Shown: positions 33,512 to 42,766, counted from the first letter of the stretch. The stretch: DNA of 64,000 bases from Arthrobacter sp. AL12 (GCF_029960645.1 NZ_JASBQY010000006.1:78790-142789); one strand, 5' to 3'. Notes: generated by a model from the sequence alone, not told the origin. Translations and numbers: made by a program.

Positions 33512-33554
33512 CGCCCGCAGGAATGCCGCCGGACGCTCCCGTGGTGGCCCTGAC

Positions 33555-34363
33555 ATGAAGCGCATCGGATTTTTGTCCTTGTGGTGTTGGGGGCCCGGCG
33601 AGTGTTCCCGCACCCGGACCGCCCGCGACGCACTGCTGCCGGGCATCGAACTGGCCGTCGCCGCCGAGGAACTGGGCGTGGTCGGCGCGTACTTCCGCGT
33701 GCACCACTTCGCCCGGCAGCAGGCCTCCCCGTTCTCGCTGCTGGCCGCCGTCGCCGCCCGGACCAGCCGGATCGAAATGGGCACCGGCGTTATCGACAGC
33801 GCTACGAAAACCCGCTGTACATGGCTGAGGAGGCCGCCGCGACGGACCTGATCAGCGGCGGGCGGCTGCAGCCCGGGATCAGCCGCGGCTCACCCGAACC
33901 CGCCGCGACGTCGCCGCCGCCTTCGGCCACGTGCCGGCGTACGGCGAGACTGCCGCGGACATGGCCCGGCGGCACACTGCGGTGTTCCGCTGCGCGGTCT
34001 CGGGGGCCGGGATGGCGGAGGCGGAGCCGCGGTACGCCGGCGGCGGATCGGGAGTGCTGCCCGTGCTGCCGCATTCACCGGAGCTCGGCAGGCGGATCCG
34101 ATGGGGCGCCGGCTCGCGCGCCACGGCCGTGTGGACCGCGGAACAGGGCATGAACCTGATGGGCTCCACGCTGCTCACCGAGGACACCGGGGTGCCCTTC
34201 GACCAGCTCCAGGCCGAGCAGATCACCATGTTCCGGCAGGCCTGGGCCGCCGCGGGCCATCAGCACGATCCCCGCGTCTCGGTGAGCCGCAGCGTCCTGC
34301 CGATCGTCGACGAGGAGGACCGCCGGTCCTTCGGCCTCAGCGCCGTGCGGGACGCCGACACCC
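33555..34363 (+). pseudogene. LLM-class flavin-dependent monooxygenase, frameshifted and truncated
   Basis: Remains of a luciferase-like monooxygenase spread over three frames. Frame one (33555-33798) gives MKRIGFLSLWCWGPG and RIEMGTGVID. A missing base after 33798 moves to frame two (RYENPLYMAEEAAATDLISG, ISRGSPEP). A second shift near 33900 moves to frame three (AFGHVPAYGETAADMARR, MGSTLLTEDTGVPFDQLQ, SVSRSVLPIVDEEDR). The C-terminal part, normally some 60 or more residues beyond this point, is absent: at about 34360 the sequence turns into a YceI gene. With two frameshifts and a truncation it cannot make a working enzyme. Confidence 0.88.
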
Positions 34364-34702
34364 TACCGCGACGCCCACGTCCGCGGTGCTGACTTCTTCG
34401 ACGTCGAGGAGTACCCGGAGATGACGTTCCGTGCCATGGGCATCAGGGGCGACGGTGAGGACTATGTGCTGACCGGTGACCTCACGATCCGCGGCGTCAC
34501 CAAGCCGGTGGACCTGGAGGTCGAGTTCACCGGCGTCGCGGTGGACCCGTTCGGCGCCACCCGCGCCGGGTTCAGCGCGGAGGCGGACATCAGCCGCAAG
34601 GAATTCGGCCTGACCTGGAACGCCGCGCTCGAGGCCGGCGGGCTGCTGGTCAGCGACAAGGTCAAGATCAGTGTCGAGGCGGCCATGGTGAAGCAGGCCT
34701 AG
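34364..34702 (+). pseudogene. YceI-family protein, C-terminal half only
   Basis: In frame from YRDAHVRGADFFDVEEYPEM through YVLTGDLTIRGVTKPVDLEV to the stop at 34702, this is the second half of a YceI lipocalin-like protein, which binds isoprenoid-type lipids. The N-terminal half that should contain the barrel start and the DPAHS motif is missing and replaced by the monooxygenase remnant. A start at 34421 could give 93 residues, but not a complete barrel. The junction suggests a deletion that joined two neighbouring genes. Confidence 0.85.
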
Positions 34703-34734
34703 CCGTGGCCTGGCAGGGCGGGCCGGCGCCGCGT

Positions 34735-35130
34735 TCAGAACAGCAGCAGAACGAAACCGCCGACCGTGGAAACGATCCCCACCCCGGTGAGGATCCAGCC
34801 GATGGTCCAGGCGGCGTTGTCCTGCTTCGGCGGCGTGAGCCCCCAGCGGGACGGGTGGCACACGTCGTAGAAGAGGTCGACGTCGGACCCCACCACCAGG
34901 CCGTGCGACTCGGCCGCCGGCAGCAGCGACCGGTGGTCGGCGTCGTGGTGGTCCGTCCAGCTGTAACCCGTGAACCCGCCGGCGCTGATCACCTTGCCGG
35001 TGGTCCCGGCCCACTGGCAGTGGCGCCGGCGCAAAATCATGCCCCACACCAGTAGCGGCAGGCCCAGGACAAAACCCACCCATGTCATGACTTCGAGGAT
35101 GGGGCCCAGCAGGTCCCCGATGCTTGTCAT
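34735..35130 (-). CDS. Hypothetical membrane protein
   Basis: 131 residues with two helices flanking a soluble loop: TWVGFVLGLPLLVWGMIL near the N-terminus and WTIGWILTGVGIVSTVGGFVL at the C-terminus. The loop between (about 35-105) contains the His/Asp-rich WTDHHDADHRSLLP and DVDLFYDVCHPSRWG. It is reminiscent of DUF3592-type proteins but too divergent for me to assign. The loop is probably extracytoplasmic. The gene lies 24 bases downstream of a 52-residue membrane protein on the same strand. Confidence 0.7.
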   Translation of the reverse strand: MTSIGDLLGPILEVMTWVGFVLGLPLLVWGMILRRRHCQWAGTTGKVISAGGFTGYSWTDHHDADHRSLLPAAESHGLVVGSDVDLFYDVCHPSRWGLTPPKQDNAAWTIGWILTGVGIVSTVGGFVLLLF

Positions 35131-35154
35131 CTGCGCGCGTCCCGGGCGGGGGCG

Positions 35155-35313
35155 TCAGCGGGTGACGCGCGAGCGGCGCAGGAAGAACATGATGCCGGCG
35201 CCCAACAGGACCAGGAGGCCCACGTAGAGCAGGAACTGCACAGCCTTCACAACAAGCCCGACGACCAGCAGGACGAGGGCAACGATCAGGGCAAGCTTCA
35301 GGAGTGCAGGCAT
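35155..35313 (-). CDS. Very small membrane protein
   Basis: 52 residues: MPALLKLALIVALVLLVVG, then a second helix VQFLLYVGLLVLLGAGIMF, ending in RRSRVTR. The ATG at 35313 begins the hydrophobic region and is preferred to longer upstream frames. Such hairpin-helix proteins are common in actinobacteria and have no assigned role. The basic tail predicts a cytoplasmic C-terminus. Confidence 0.65.
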   Translation of the reverse strand: MPALLKLALIVALVLLVVGLVVKAVQFLLYVGLLVLLGAGIMFFLRRSRVTR

Positions 35314-35445
35314 GCTCCCAGTATTGTGCCCTTTCGTGCGTTCGCAAAGCTCCCGGCCCACCGTCAGCGTCGTGGGACACATTTCAGGAATTGTTCAGGG
35401 TGAACCCCTAGGCCGGATCGGCCTCCGACGGGGGAGAATGGAGCC

Positions 35446-35859
35446 ATGAAGACACTGCTCAACATCATCTGGCTGCTCTTTGGCGGACTCTGGCTCGCAC
35501 TCGGCTATTTCGTGGCAGGGATCATCTGCTGCCTGCTGATCGTGACCATCCCCTGGGGGCTTGCGTCGTTCCGGATCGCCAACTATGCCCTTTGGCCGTT
35601 CGGGCGCACAGTGGTGGACCGTCCGGGTGGCACCGGGGTGTTCTCCCTGCTCGGGAACGTCATCTGGCTGCTCGTCGCCGGCATCTGGATCGCGATCGGC
35701 CATGTCGTCACCGCGTTCGCCATGGCCATCACCATCATCGGCATTCCGCTGGCCATCGCCAACCTCAAGCTCATCCCGGTCTCGCTGATGCCGCTGGGCA
35801 AACAGATCGTCCCGACCGACATGCCCTTTGTGACGGCCTACAGCAAGGCCTACCGCTAA
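35446..35859 (+). CDS. YccF-domain inner membrane protein
   Basis: 137 residues with two copies of the YccF helix pair. Copy one is LLNIIWLLFGGLWLALGYF with IPWGLASFRIANYALWPFGR; copy two is LGNVIWLLVAGIWIAIGHV with IGIPLAIANLKLIPVSLMPL. Length and the PFGR/PLGK turns are typical. The function of YccF is unknown; it is a predicted small inner-membrane protein. It precedes an SRPBCC gene by 24 bases with a GAGGAG ribosome site for that gene. Confidence 0.9.
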   Translation: MKTLLNIIWLLFGGLWLALGYFVAGIICCLLIVTIPWGLASFRIANYALWPFGRTVVDRPGGTGVFSLLGNVIWLLVAGIWIAIGHVVTAFAMAITIIGIPLAIANLKLIPVSLMPLGKQIVPTDMPFVTAYSKAYR

Positions 35860-35883
35860 CCGTTGTAGAGGAGAAGTCCCGCC

Positions 35884-36393
35884 ATGTCCGAGCACGTCAC
35901 AGCCGTTCCCGCGGCGTCCGGCCAGGGCGGGTCCGCCCTGCCCGAGGACCTCATGCTGGTCATCACCCGCGAATTCCAGGCCCCCGTTGCCCGGGTGTGG
36001 TCCGCCCTGACGGATCCGGAACAGGCAGCGGCCTGGTGGGGTCCGCGCGGATTCCATGTTCCCCGCGCGAGCATCGACGCGGACCTGGAGATCGGCGGCC
36101 TCTACCGGGCCTGCATGGTCCAGGACAGCACCGGGGAGGAACACTGGTGGAGCGGTGTCCACACGGACATCGAACCGCCCAATCTGTTCATCTTCACCCA
36201 CGCCTGGGACAAGCCGGACGGCACCCGCGGTTTTGAGACCGAGGTTACCTTCCAGCTGGAGGAGGTCGACGGCGGCACCCGGATAACGTTCTTCCAGGGC
36301 CCCTTCGACACGATCGACAACCGCGACGGCCAGGGCGTCGGCTGGCGCGGGTCCTTTGACCGGCTCGCCGAACACCTCCGCCGCACCCCCTGA
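35884..36393 (+). CDS. SRPBCC-domain (AHSA1-like) protein
   Basis: 169 residues with the START/Bet v1 cavity fold of the AHSA1 group: VITREFQAPVARVWSALTD, AAWWGPRGFHV, and the C-terminal GWRGSFDRLAEHLRR. Such proteins bind hydrophobic ligands; bacterial members are mostly of unknown role. The N-terminal 25 residues are Ala/Gly/Ser-rich. The gene probably shares a transcript with the YccF gene. A family B palindrome follows its stop. Confidence 0.88.
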   Translation: MSEHVTAVPAASGQGGSALPEDLMLVITREFQAPVARVWSALTDPEQAAAWWGPRGFHVPRASIDADLEIGGLYRACMVQDSTGEEHWWSGVHTDIEPPNLFIFTHAWDKPDGTRGFETEVTFQLEEVDGGTRITFFQGPFDTIDNRDGQGVGWRGSFDRLAEHLRRTP

Positions 36394-36411
36394 CGGACCA
36401 ATGCAACACCA

Positions 36412-36478
36412 AGCAACGCGGGGTCACGTAACGCCCGTCCCGGGGGGCTTTATGGGCGCTACGTGACCCCGCGTCGCT
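36412..36478. repeat. Intergenic palindrome, family B, copy 2
   Basis: 25-base arms, AGCAACGCGGGGTCACGTA onward and GGGCGCTACGTGACCCCGC onward, pair with two wobble positions around a 17-base loop containing GGGGGGCTTTAT. It lies between convergent genes (stops at 36393 and 36576). The outer arms are the same as at 1691-1755. Confidence 0.9.
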
Positions 36479-36575
36479 GTTGATTTGTGGCCGGAGGCCG
36501 GCTGCGGGCCGCTACGGTGATAGCTAGGCCATTCGCGGATGAGTGCGTTCTGGGCGGCTGCGTGCCGCCGTCTGC

Positions 36576-37445
36576 CTACCGGAGCTCGGCCTGCAGGTTC
36601 CGCCGCGCCGCGTCCAGCCACAGGGCCCGGCCCCGCGGGGTGTGGAAGAGCGGATCCAGCGCGAGGAGCTGGCGGACGACGGCGGCGCGTCCGGCGGCGA
36701 AGTCGTCGTCGCCGATGTGCGCAAAGTCCTGCCGGACGGCGGCAAGGTACCGGGCGTAGGCTGCCGGCTCGCCGCCGAGCACCGAGAGGTCGGCGTCGCT
36801 GAGCAGGGCGGCGGCCCCGTCGCCGGGCTCCGGCTGGTGGTCGGCCGTCATCCGCACCAGCCGGGCCACCTCGTCCACCTCGGCCGCTGGAAGCCCGGCG
36901 TGGGCCAGCCGGTCCTCGGCGAGCCGGGCCGACTCCTCCTCGTCCTGGCCCGCGATGCCGCGGTAGACGGCGTCGTGGAACCAGGCGGCGAGCAGCACGG
37001 TGCGCGGCGGCTCGTCGGACCCGGTGAGGACGTCCAGGGCCTCCAGGACCGCCAGCAGGTGCGTGCGGCCGTGGTACTTCCGGTGCTCCTCGCCCCAGCG
37101 GTCCAGTAGGTCCAGGAAAAGCGCGTCGTTGCCGGGCAGGGCGGTGTTCCAGCGCGTCAGCAGGGGGAGCTTGAGTGAGCCGCTGCGCCGCCGGGCCGGG
37201 ATCCGCAGGCCGCTGGCGATCAGTCTGCGGACCAGGACCCGCCCCTCCACCGGCACCGCCCCGGCGGCCACAAGGGCGCCGTACCGGGCCTCGGCGACGT
37301 CGTAATGGTCGCCGTCGAACGCCCTGTCGGGGATGCCGGCCGCCGCCGCGAAGGCGTGAAGTTCCTCCAGCGAGGTGTCCGAGATCAGGTGCGAAAAGTG
37401 TGTTCCGTGCGCCGGCCAGAGCGGGGGGTCCAGGTAAATGGCCAT
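36576..37445 (-). CDS. DUF4031 plus HD-domain phosphohydrolase-like protein
   Basis: 289 residues, two domains. Residues 1-85 are DUF4031 (MAIYLDPPLWPAHGTHFSHL, then DGDHYDVAEARYGALV). Residues about 110-280 are an HD-like helical domain with EEHRKYHGRTHLLAVLEAL, the HD pair in LLAAWFHDAVYRG, and a later Asp in LLSDADLSVLGG. The HD family hydrolyses phosphate esters of nucleotides with bound metals. The fusion recurs in actinobacteria. The natural substrate is not known. The start at 37445 is followed at once by the conserved N-terminus. Confidence 0.88.
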   Translation of the reverse strand: MAIYLDPPLWPAHGTHFSHLISDTSLEELHAFAAAAGIPDRAFDGDHYDVAEARYGALVAAGAVPVEGRVLVRRLIASGLRIPARRRSGSLKLPLLTRWNTALPGNDALFLDLLDRWGEEHRKYHGRTHLLAVLEALDVLTGSDEPPRTVLLAAWFHDAVYRGIAGQDEEESARLAEDRLAHAGLPAAEVDEVARLVRMTADHQPEPGDGAAALLSDADLSVLGGEPAAYARYLAAVRQDFAHIGDDDFAAGRAAVVRQLLALDPLFHTPRGRALWLDAARRNLQAELR

Positions 37446-37470
37446 GGGGGAAGTCTAATCCCGCCGCGGA

Positions 37471-38664
37471 TCAGCCCTGGCTGGCGTCAGCAGCGGCAGT
37501 GTCGGACCGCTGCTCCGCCTGCGTCCGTGCACGGAGCGGCTTGGAGCGCACGCCTTCGCCCTTTTCATTCAGCTGGGTCTCATGCTCGGCTTCGGCGATC
37601 TCCGCGGGCGTGATATCGCTTCCCGAGTTCCAGGCCTTGATCGCGGCCCAGGCCACCGCCACCAGGGGGACGGCAAGGATCGCGCCGACGATGCCGGCGA
37701 GGATGGTGCCGGCCGTGAGGGCCAGCAGGATGACGAGGGCATGGACGTTGAGCGCCTGGCCCATCACCACGGGCTGCAGGAAGTTGCCCTCCAGTTGGTT
37801 GACAACGATCACCACGATGATGACGACCAGGGCCGCGAGCGGGCCGTTGGCGACCAGCGCGACGAGCGCCGCGAGGATGCCTGCCAGCGTGGCGCCGATC
37901 AGCGGGATGAAGGCTCCGATGAAGGTCAGCGCGGCGAGCGGCAGCGCGAGTGGCACCCCCATGATCACCAGCGCCAGGCCAATGAAGAACGCGTCCACGA
38001 ACGCCACGATGGACGTGCCGCGCACATAGCCGCCGAGCACATTGAGGCTCCGCTCCCCGGCGCGCCGTGCCCTGACCAGCTTCTCGCCCTTGAACGCGCG
38101 CAGCATGAAGGCCCAGATGCTTTCGCCGTCTTTCAGGAAGAAGAACAGGATCACCGCCATGAGCACGGCGCCGGTGATGAAGTTGCCGGCCGCGCTGAGC
38201 CCGGAGATGGCGCCCGCGCCCACGGTGCTGCTGGTGGCGAAGTCGATGGCGGCGTCCCGCGCCTGCTGGATCTGCTGGTCATCGACGGGGATGGGCCCGG
38301 TGCGAATGAAGTCGTAGACGCGGTCGAAGCCCTGCGTGGCCTTGTCGGCCAGCTCGTCCGCCTGGTTCATGACGGCGAAGACGATACCGGTGATCACGGC
38401 CCCGAACGCCAGCAGGAGCGCCACGAACGACACGGTGGTCGCGGCGGTGCTCGGCCAGCCGCGGCGGCGCAGCCAGTGAACGAAGGGTGCGATCGCGGCG
38501 GCGAGGATCAGCGCCAGCAGCGCCGGAATCACCACGAGCCGCACCTGGATCAGGGCGTAGACCACGACCACGGTCAGGACCAGCAGCAGGAGGACCTGCG
38601 CGGTCCTGGTGCTGGCGCGGCCCAGGCTGTCGTTCCAGGGGGTTGTCTTGTCCGGGCTGCCCAT
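37471..38664 (-). CDS. AI-2E family transporter
   Basis: 397 residues with about eight helices, among them VLLLLVLTVVVVYALIQVRLV at the start (given in part), AIAPFVHWLRRRGWPSTAAT after helix 2, and the conserved GVPLALPLAALTFIGAFIP. The QLEGNFLQPVVMGQALNVH motif is the family hallmark. Members export or exchange small signals or ions (AI-2, Na+/H+). Cargo cannot be told here. A charged C-terminal tail of about 60 residues follows the last helix. The gene starts with an ATG at 38664; the 278-base gap to the next gene holds no further coding sequence. Confidence 0.92.
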   Translation of the reverse strand: MGSPDKTTPWNDSLGRASTRTAQVLLLLVLTVVVVYALIQVRLVVIPALLALILAAAIAPFVHWLRRRGWPSTAATTVSFVALLLAFGAVITGIVFAVMNQADELADKATQGFDRVYDFIRTGPIPVDDQQIQQARDAAIDFATSSTVGAGAISGLSAAGNFITGAVLMAVILFFFLKDGESIWAFMLRAFKGEKLVRARRAGERSLNVLGGYVRGTSIVAFVDAFFIGLALVIMGVPLALPLAALTFIGAFIPLIGATLAGILAALVALVANGPLAALVVIIVVIVVNQLEGNFLQPVVMGQALNVHALVILLALTAGTILAGIVGAILAVPLVAVAWAAIKAWNSGSDITPAEIAEAEHETQLNEKGEGVRSKPLRARTQAEQRSDTAAADASQG

Positions 38665-38942
38665 GCTGCTTTGTCTCCCACTATCGGATGGTCATGTTAC
38701 TTACCAACCGTCTCACAGCCGGAGGCCCCAGCCCGCGGGGACTGGCCCGTAGGGCAGGAAGTGGCGGGCCGGATGTCCCGGTTGCCGCGGTGTTCTCCGG
38801 GCAGAACCCCCGTTTCACCCGGGCCGGCCGGCCTTAGTTCTCGTCCCCGAAGGCAGCCCGAACCCGCCCCCGGCCCTCCGGCTGTCCGAATCTGCGGGTT
38901 CAAGCACTCCGAAAGAACGCAAATGCGGGCTAGAGTGGCCCT

Positions 38943-39353
38943 ATGCCTAATATTCGCGTTTCGGAGGCGGCCCGGCTGCTGGGCGTCAGCGATGACACCA
39001 TCCGGCGCTGGACCGAGAACGGAAGCCTGACCCCGCTCAGGGACGACGCCGGACGGCTCGCCGTCGACGGGCTGGAACTCGCGCGGCTCGCCCGGGAGCA
39101 GGCCCAGCTTCCGGAGGACCCGGCCAAGGCCGGCAGCTCGGCCCGCAACCGCTTCACCGGCCTCGTCACGGCCATCACCGCCGACACCGTCATGGCCCAG
39201 GTCGAACTGCAGTGCGGACCGTTCCGGGTGGTGTCCCTGATGAGCAGCGAGGCCGTGCGGGAACTCGGCCTGGAGCTCGGCTCGGTCGCGACCGCCGTCG
39301 TCAAAGCCACCACTGTGATCATCGAAACGCCCAAGGGCAAGGGGGCCGTATGA
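38943..39353 (+). CDS. Helix-turn-helix plus TOBE (Mop-like) molybdate-responsive protein
   Basis: 136 residues. An N-terminal excisionase/MerR-type HTH (IRVSEAARLLGVSDDTIRRW) is followed by a TOBE/Mop domain (RNRFTGLVTAITADTVMAQ, VSLMSSEAVRELGLELG, TAVVKATTVIIE). TOBE domains of this kind bind molybdate or tungstate oxyanions. Its stop overlaps the modA ATG by four bases, so it heads the molybdate operon. It is a good candidate for a local Mo sensor that replaces ModE; that is inferred from domain order and context. Confidence 0.9.
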   Translation: MPNIRVSEAARLLGVSDDTIRRWTENGSLTPLRDDAGRLAVDGLELARLAREQAQLPEDPAKAGSSARNRFTGLVTAITADTVMAQVELQCGPFRVVSLMSSEAVRELGLELGSVATAVVKATTVIIETPKGKGAV

Positions 39354-40147
39354 GGCCCGGGCTCGGACCACGGCTCAGACCCGGGCTCAGGGCCGGCGCA
39401 GCCCTGGCAGTAGGCGCGGTCGCCGCCGGCCTGGCCGGCTGCGCCGCACCGGCCGGGGACGCCGGGGATGCAGGGAAGACGGTCACGGTCTTCGCCGCGG
39501 CCTCCCTCAAGGCCCCGTTCACGGCGCTCGCCGAGCAGTTCGAAGCCGCGAACCCCGGAACCACCGTCACCCTCAGCTTCGCAGGGTCCTCCGACCTCGC
39601 CACCCAGATCAGCCAGGGCGCCCCGGCGGATGTCTTCGCCTCCGCCGACGCCAACACCATGGCCCGGCTGGGCGGCGCGGGTCTGGTGGAAGGCCCGCCC
39701 CGGGACTTCGCGAGCAATGTGCTGACCATCGCCGTGCCCCCGGGGAACCCCGCGTCTGTTGCCTCCTTCGCCGATCTCGCCCGGCCCAGCGTCCGGACGG
39801 TCGTCTGCGCGGCGCAGGTCCCGTGCGGCGCGGCCGCGAAGGTGGTCGAGCAGGATACCGGCGTCACGCTGAAACCGGTCAGCGAGGAATCGTCCGTGAC
39901 CGACGTCCTGGGCAAGGTCATCTCGGGGGAGGCGGACGCCGGGCTGGTTTACGTCACGGATGTAAAGGCCGCCCGGGACAGAGTGCAGGAGGTCCCCTTC
40001 CCCGAGTCGGCGCAGGCCGTGAACACCTATCCGATCGCGGCGGTGCGGACCGGCAAACACACGGAGCTCGCGGCCACGTTCATTGAGGCCGTTCTGGGCC
40101 CGGACGGCCAGCAGCTCCTCCGCGGCGCCGGCTTCGGCACCCCCTAG
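39350..40147 (+). CDS. modA: Molybdate ABC transporter substrate-binding protein
   Basis: 265 residues. The signal sequence ends in a lipobox (GLAGCAAPAG), so it is a lipoprotein. The ModA core is clear: TVFAAASLKAPFTALAEQF, TVTLSFAGSSDLATQI, GAPADVFASAD, and DAGLVYVTDVKAARDRV near the C-terminus. The oxyanion-binding Ser/Thr positions (AASL, AGSS) are intact. It delivers molybdate (or tungstate) to ModBC. The ATG at 39350 overlaps the upstream stop. Confidence 0.95.
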   Translation: MRPGLGPRLRPGLRAGAALAVGAVAAGLAGCAAPAGDAGDAGKTVTVFAAASLKAPFTALAEQFEAANPGTTVTLSFAGSSDLATQISQGAPADVFASADANTMARLGGAGLVEGPPRDFASNVLTIAVPPGNPASVASFADLARPSVRTVVCAAQVPCGAAAKVVEQDTGVTLKPVSEESSVTDVLGKVISGEADAGLVYVTDVKAARDRVQEVPFPESAQAVNTYPIAAVRTGKHTELAATFIEAVLGPDGQQLLRGAGFGTP

Positions 40148-41011
40148 GTGCGCATGCGACGCCGGAGGGACAGCAGCTACAACGGGATTCCGCGCTGGGT
40201 CATGGCGGTGGCCGCCGTGGGGGCGCTGCTGGTGCTGCTGCCGCTCGCGGCCATGCTGGGCCGGGTCAACTGGGCGCAGTTCATCCCGCTGGTCAGCTCG
40301 GAGTCCTCGCTCACCGCGCTGGGGCTCAGCCTCCGCACGGCCGCCGCGAGCACGGTGCTGTGTGTGCTGTTCGGGGTGCCGCTGGCGCTGGTGCTGGCCC
40401 GTGGCGACTTCCCGGGCCAGCGGCTGCTGCGCTCCTTCGTCCTGCTGCCGCTCGTACTGCCCCCGGTGGTGGGCGGCATCGCGCTGCTGTACGCCTTCGG
40501 ACGCCAGGGCCTGCTGGGGCAGAGCCTCGAAATCGCCGGCCTTCAGATCGCGTTCACGACGACGGCGGTGGTGCTCGCCCAGACCTTTGTGGCCCTGCCG
40601 TTCCTCGTCGTCAGCCTGGAAGGGGCCCTCCGGTCGGCCGGCAGCCGGTACGAGGCCGTCGCCGCGACCCTCGGCGCGCGCCCCACCACCGTGCTGCGCC
40701 GGGTCACCCTGCCGCTGGTCCTGCCCGGGCTCGCGTCCGGGGCCGTGCTCTCCTTCGCCCGGAGCCTGGGCGAATTCGGCGCCACGCTGACCTTCGCCGG
40801 CAGCCTGCAGGGCGTCACCCGTACCCTGCCGCTGGAGATCTACCTGCAGCGGGAGACCGACGCCGACGCCGCCGTCGCGCTGTCCCTGTTGCTGGTCATC
40901 GTGGCGGTCGTCGTCGTCGGGCTCTCCTACCGGGGACCGGCGCCCGCCGGCTCCGGCGGCCGGACGGCCCGCCCCGGCACCGCTGGCAATCATGGGAGGG
41001 TGGCGGCATGA
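40148..41011 (+). CDS. modB: Molybdate ABC transporter permease
   Basis: 287 residues from the GTG right after the modA stop; the ATG two codons later is equally good. Five to six helices are present, and the ATPase-contacting EAA loop reads [20 protein letters not shown]. The ending [18 protein letters not shown] is an unusual disordered tail. It forms the channel with ModC. The next gene overlaps by four bases. Confidence 0.93.
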   Translation: MRMRRRRDSSYNGIPRWVMAVAAVGALLVLLPLAAMLGRVNWAQFIPLVSSESSLTALGLSLRTAAASTVLCVLFGVPLALVLARGDFPGQRLLRSFVLLPLVLPPVVGGIALLYAFGRQGLLGQSLEIAGLQIAFTTTAVVLAQTFVALPFLVVSLEGALRSAGSRYEAVAATLGARPTTVLRRVTLPLVLPGLASGAVLSFARSLGEFGATLTFAGSLQGVTRTLPLEIYLQRETDADAAVALSLLLVIVAVVVVGLSYRGPAPAGSGGRTARPGTAGNHGRVAA

Positions 41012-42057
41012 CGTTCACGCTCGACGCCGCCCTCGCCGCCCGCTGCTTTGAGGTCTCGCTCAGCCTCGCGCCGGGCGAGACGGTGGCCGTACTCGGGCCG
41101 AACGGGGCCGGGAAATCCACCCTGCTCTCCGTGGTCGCCGGCCTGCTCCGCCCGGACACCGGCCGGGCCGAAGTGAACGGCCGGGTGCTGTTCGAACTCG
41201 GTCCCGGCGTGCACACCTGGACTGCGCCACACCGCCGCGGAACCGCCCTGCTGTCCCAGGACCCGCTGCTGTTTCCGCACCTGAGCGCCCTCGAAAACGT
41301 CGCCTTCGGGCCGCGGAGCGCGGGGGTTCCCAAACGCGACGCCCGGGAGACCGCCCGGCACTGGCTGGCCGAGGTCGACGCCGCCGAGCTCGCCGACCGC
41401 CGGCCCGGGGAGCTCTCCGGCGGGCAGGCGCAGCGCGTGGCGGCGGCCCGTGCCCTGGCCGTCAACCCCGAGATCCTGCTGCTGGACGAGCCCCTCTCCG
41501 CCCTGGACATCCATGCCGCTCCGCTGCTGCGGCGGCTGCTCAAGCGGGTGCTCGCCGGGCGGCGCGCCATCATCGTCACCCACGACGTCCTGGATGCCTA
41601 CATGCTCGCGGACCGGGTGGTCGTGATGGAGGAGGGCCGGATCACCGAGCACGGGCCCACCCGCGAGGTCCTCCGGCGGCCGCGCAGCCGCTTCGCGGCG
41701 GGGCTGGCCGGGCTGAACCTGGTGGCGGGCACCGTGACGCCCGCCGGGATCCGGTCCGACGAGGGCTTGGAGTTCGCGGGCCAGCACGACGCGCCGCTGG
41801 TTTCCGGGCAGGCAGGCGTGGCGGCGTTCCCGCCGTCGGCCGTGTCCGTGTTCCTGAGCGAGGCGCACGGCAGCCCGCGGAACTCGTTCCGCGTCACGGT
41901 CACGGACCTGGAGCCGCACGGGGACCAGATCCGGGTCCGCGCCGGCGAGTTGTCCGCGGACGTGACCCCTGCCGCCTCCGCGGACCTCGGGCTGGCGCCG
42001 GGCCTTGAGGTCTATTTCGTGGTCAAGGCGGCGGCGGTGTCGATCTACCCGGCCTGA
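41008..42057 (+). CDS. modC: Molybdate ABC transporter ATP-binding protein
   Basis: 349 residues. Walker [20 protein letters not shown], signature [15 protein letters not shown], Walker [13 protein letters not shown] and switch His in [13 protein letters not shown] are all intact. A C-terminal TOBE domain (about 275-349) can sense molybdate and switch the transporter off. The start at 41008 overlaps the modB stop. Its end overlaps the convergent carboxymuconolactone-decarboxylase-family gene by 13 bases. Confidence 0.94.
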   Translation: MTFTLDAALAARCFEVSLSLAPGETVAVLGPNGAGKSTLLSVVAGLLRPDTGRAEVNGRVLFELGPGVHTWTAPHRRGTALLSQDPLLFPHLSALENVAFGPRSAGVPKRDARETARHWLAEVDAAELADRRPGELSGGQAQRVAAARALAVNPEILLLDEPLSALDIHAAPLLRRLLKRVLAGRRAIIVTHDVLDAYMLADRVVVMEEGRITEHGPTREVLRRPRSRFAAGLAGLNLVAGTVTPAGIRSDEGLEFAGQHDAPLVSGQAGVAAFPPSAVSVFLSEAHGSPRNSFRVTVTDLEPHGDQIRVRAGELSADVTPAASADLGLAPGLEVYFVVKAAAVSIYPA

Positions 42058-42569
42058 CGGCGGCCGGAGGCCCCGGGCTCCCCGCGGTCCTTGCGGACCG
42101 GGTGCTGGCTGACGATCGACACCCGGTTGAAGGCGTTCATGGCAATCACCAGCCAGCTGATGGCGGAGAACTGCCCGTCCGTGAGGTGTTTCCGGGCGGA
42201 AGCGCCCTCGTGCTCGCGGGCGCGGGCGTCCGAGATGTTCGTGATCGCCTCGGCCAAGGTCAGGGCTGCACGCTCCGTCTCGGTGAAGAGGTCCGTGTCC
42301 CGCCAGGCCGGCAGGACGGCCAGCCGCTGCGCGGATTCGCCATTCTTCAGGGCATCGCCCACGTGCAAATCCAGGCAATAGGCGCAGCCGTTGAGCTGCG
42401 AGATACGGACATTCAGCAGCTCGACCAGCGTCCGGTCCAGGCCGGCCTCGTCCGCGGCCTCCTTGGCTTTCAGACCCAGTCCGTTGAGGGCCCGCCAGGC
42501 GGCCGGGTGCTCCTTGTCCAGAAAGATGGATCCGGTGGTGTGGTGCTGCGCTGCCGCTTTCTCATCCAT
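42045..42569 (-). CDS. Carboxymuconolactone decarboxylase-family (AhpD-like) protein
   Basis: 174 residues. The AhpD-type redox motif E-x-x-x-(x)-C-x-x-C-x-x-x-H is present as QLNGCAYCLDLHVGDAL. Helices before and after fit the all-alpha CMD fold. Such proteins act as peroxidase partners or reductants, or have unknown roles. The ATG at 42569 lacks a strong ribosome site; a GTG six codons upstream is another choice. The C-terminal end is Arg/Gly-rich. Convergent overlap with modC is small and common in tight genomes. Confidence 0.9.
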   Translation of the reverse strand: MDEKAAAQHHTTGSIFLDKEHPAAWRALNGLGLKAKEAADEAGLDRTLVELLNVRISQLNGCAYCLDLHVGDALKNGESAQRLAVLPAWRDTDLFTETERAALTLAEAITNISDARAREHEGASARKHLTDGQFSAISWLVIAMNAFNRVSIVSQHPVRKDRGEPGASGRRQAG

Positions 42570-42725
42570 GGTCAAAAGACTACCCACGGAAAACTTCAAA
42601 AAATGGGACGTGACAGATCTGTCATATGTGTGACAAGATGCATGAACAACAAAATTCCCTGCGGGAGCGGTTTCCTCGACCGCTCCACGGAACTGGTCCG
42701 CCGACATCGGGCCAGCCCCCATCAA

Positions 42726-42760
42726 TCGACGGTCGGCTCCTTGGGGGAGCCGACCGTCGA
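42726..42760 (-). terminator. Terminator of the BKACE/glycerate kinase operon
   Basis: TCGACGGTCGGCTCC and GGAGCCGACCGTCGA form a perfect 15-base-pair stem with a five-base loop. It lies just past the stop of the glycerate kinase gene at 42767, in the right place to end the five-gene minus-strand operon. Confidence 0.8.
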
Positions 42761-42766
42761 AATGGT

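Noticed and set aside
38930..40993. 687-codon open frame on the minus strand
   Set aside because: Covers the complement of the HTH-TOBE, modA and modB genes, all well supported.
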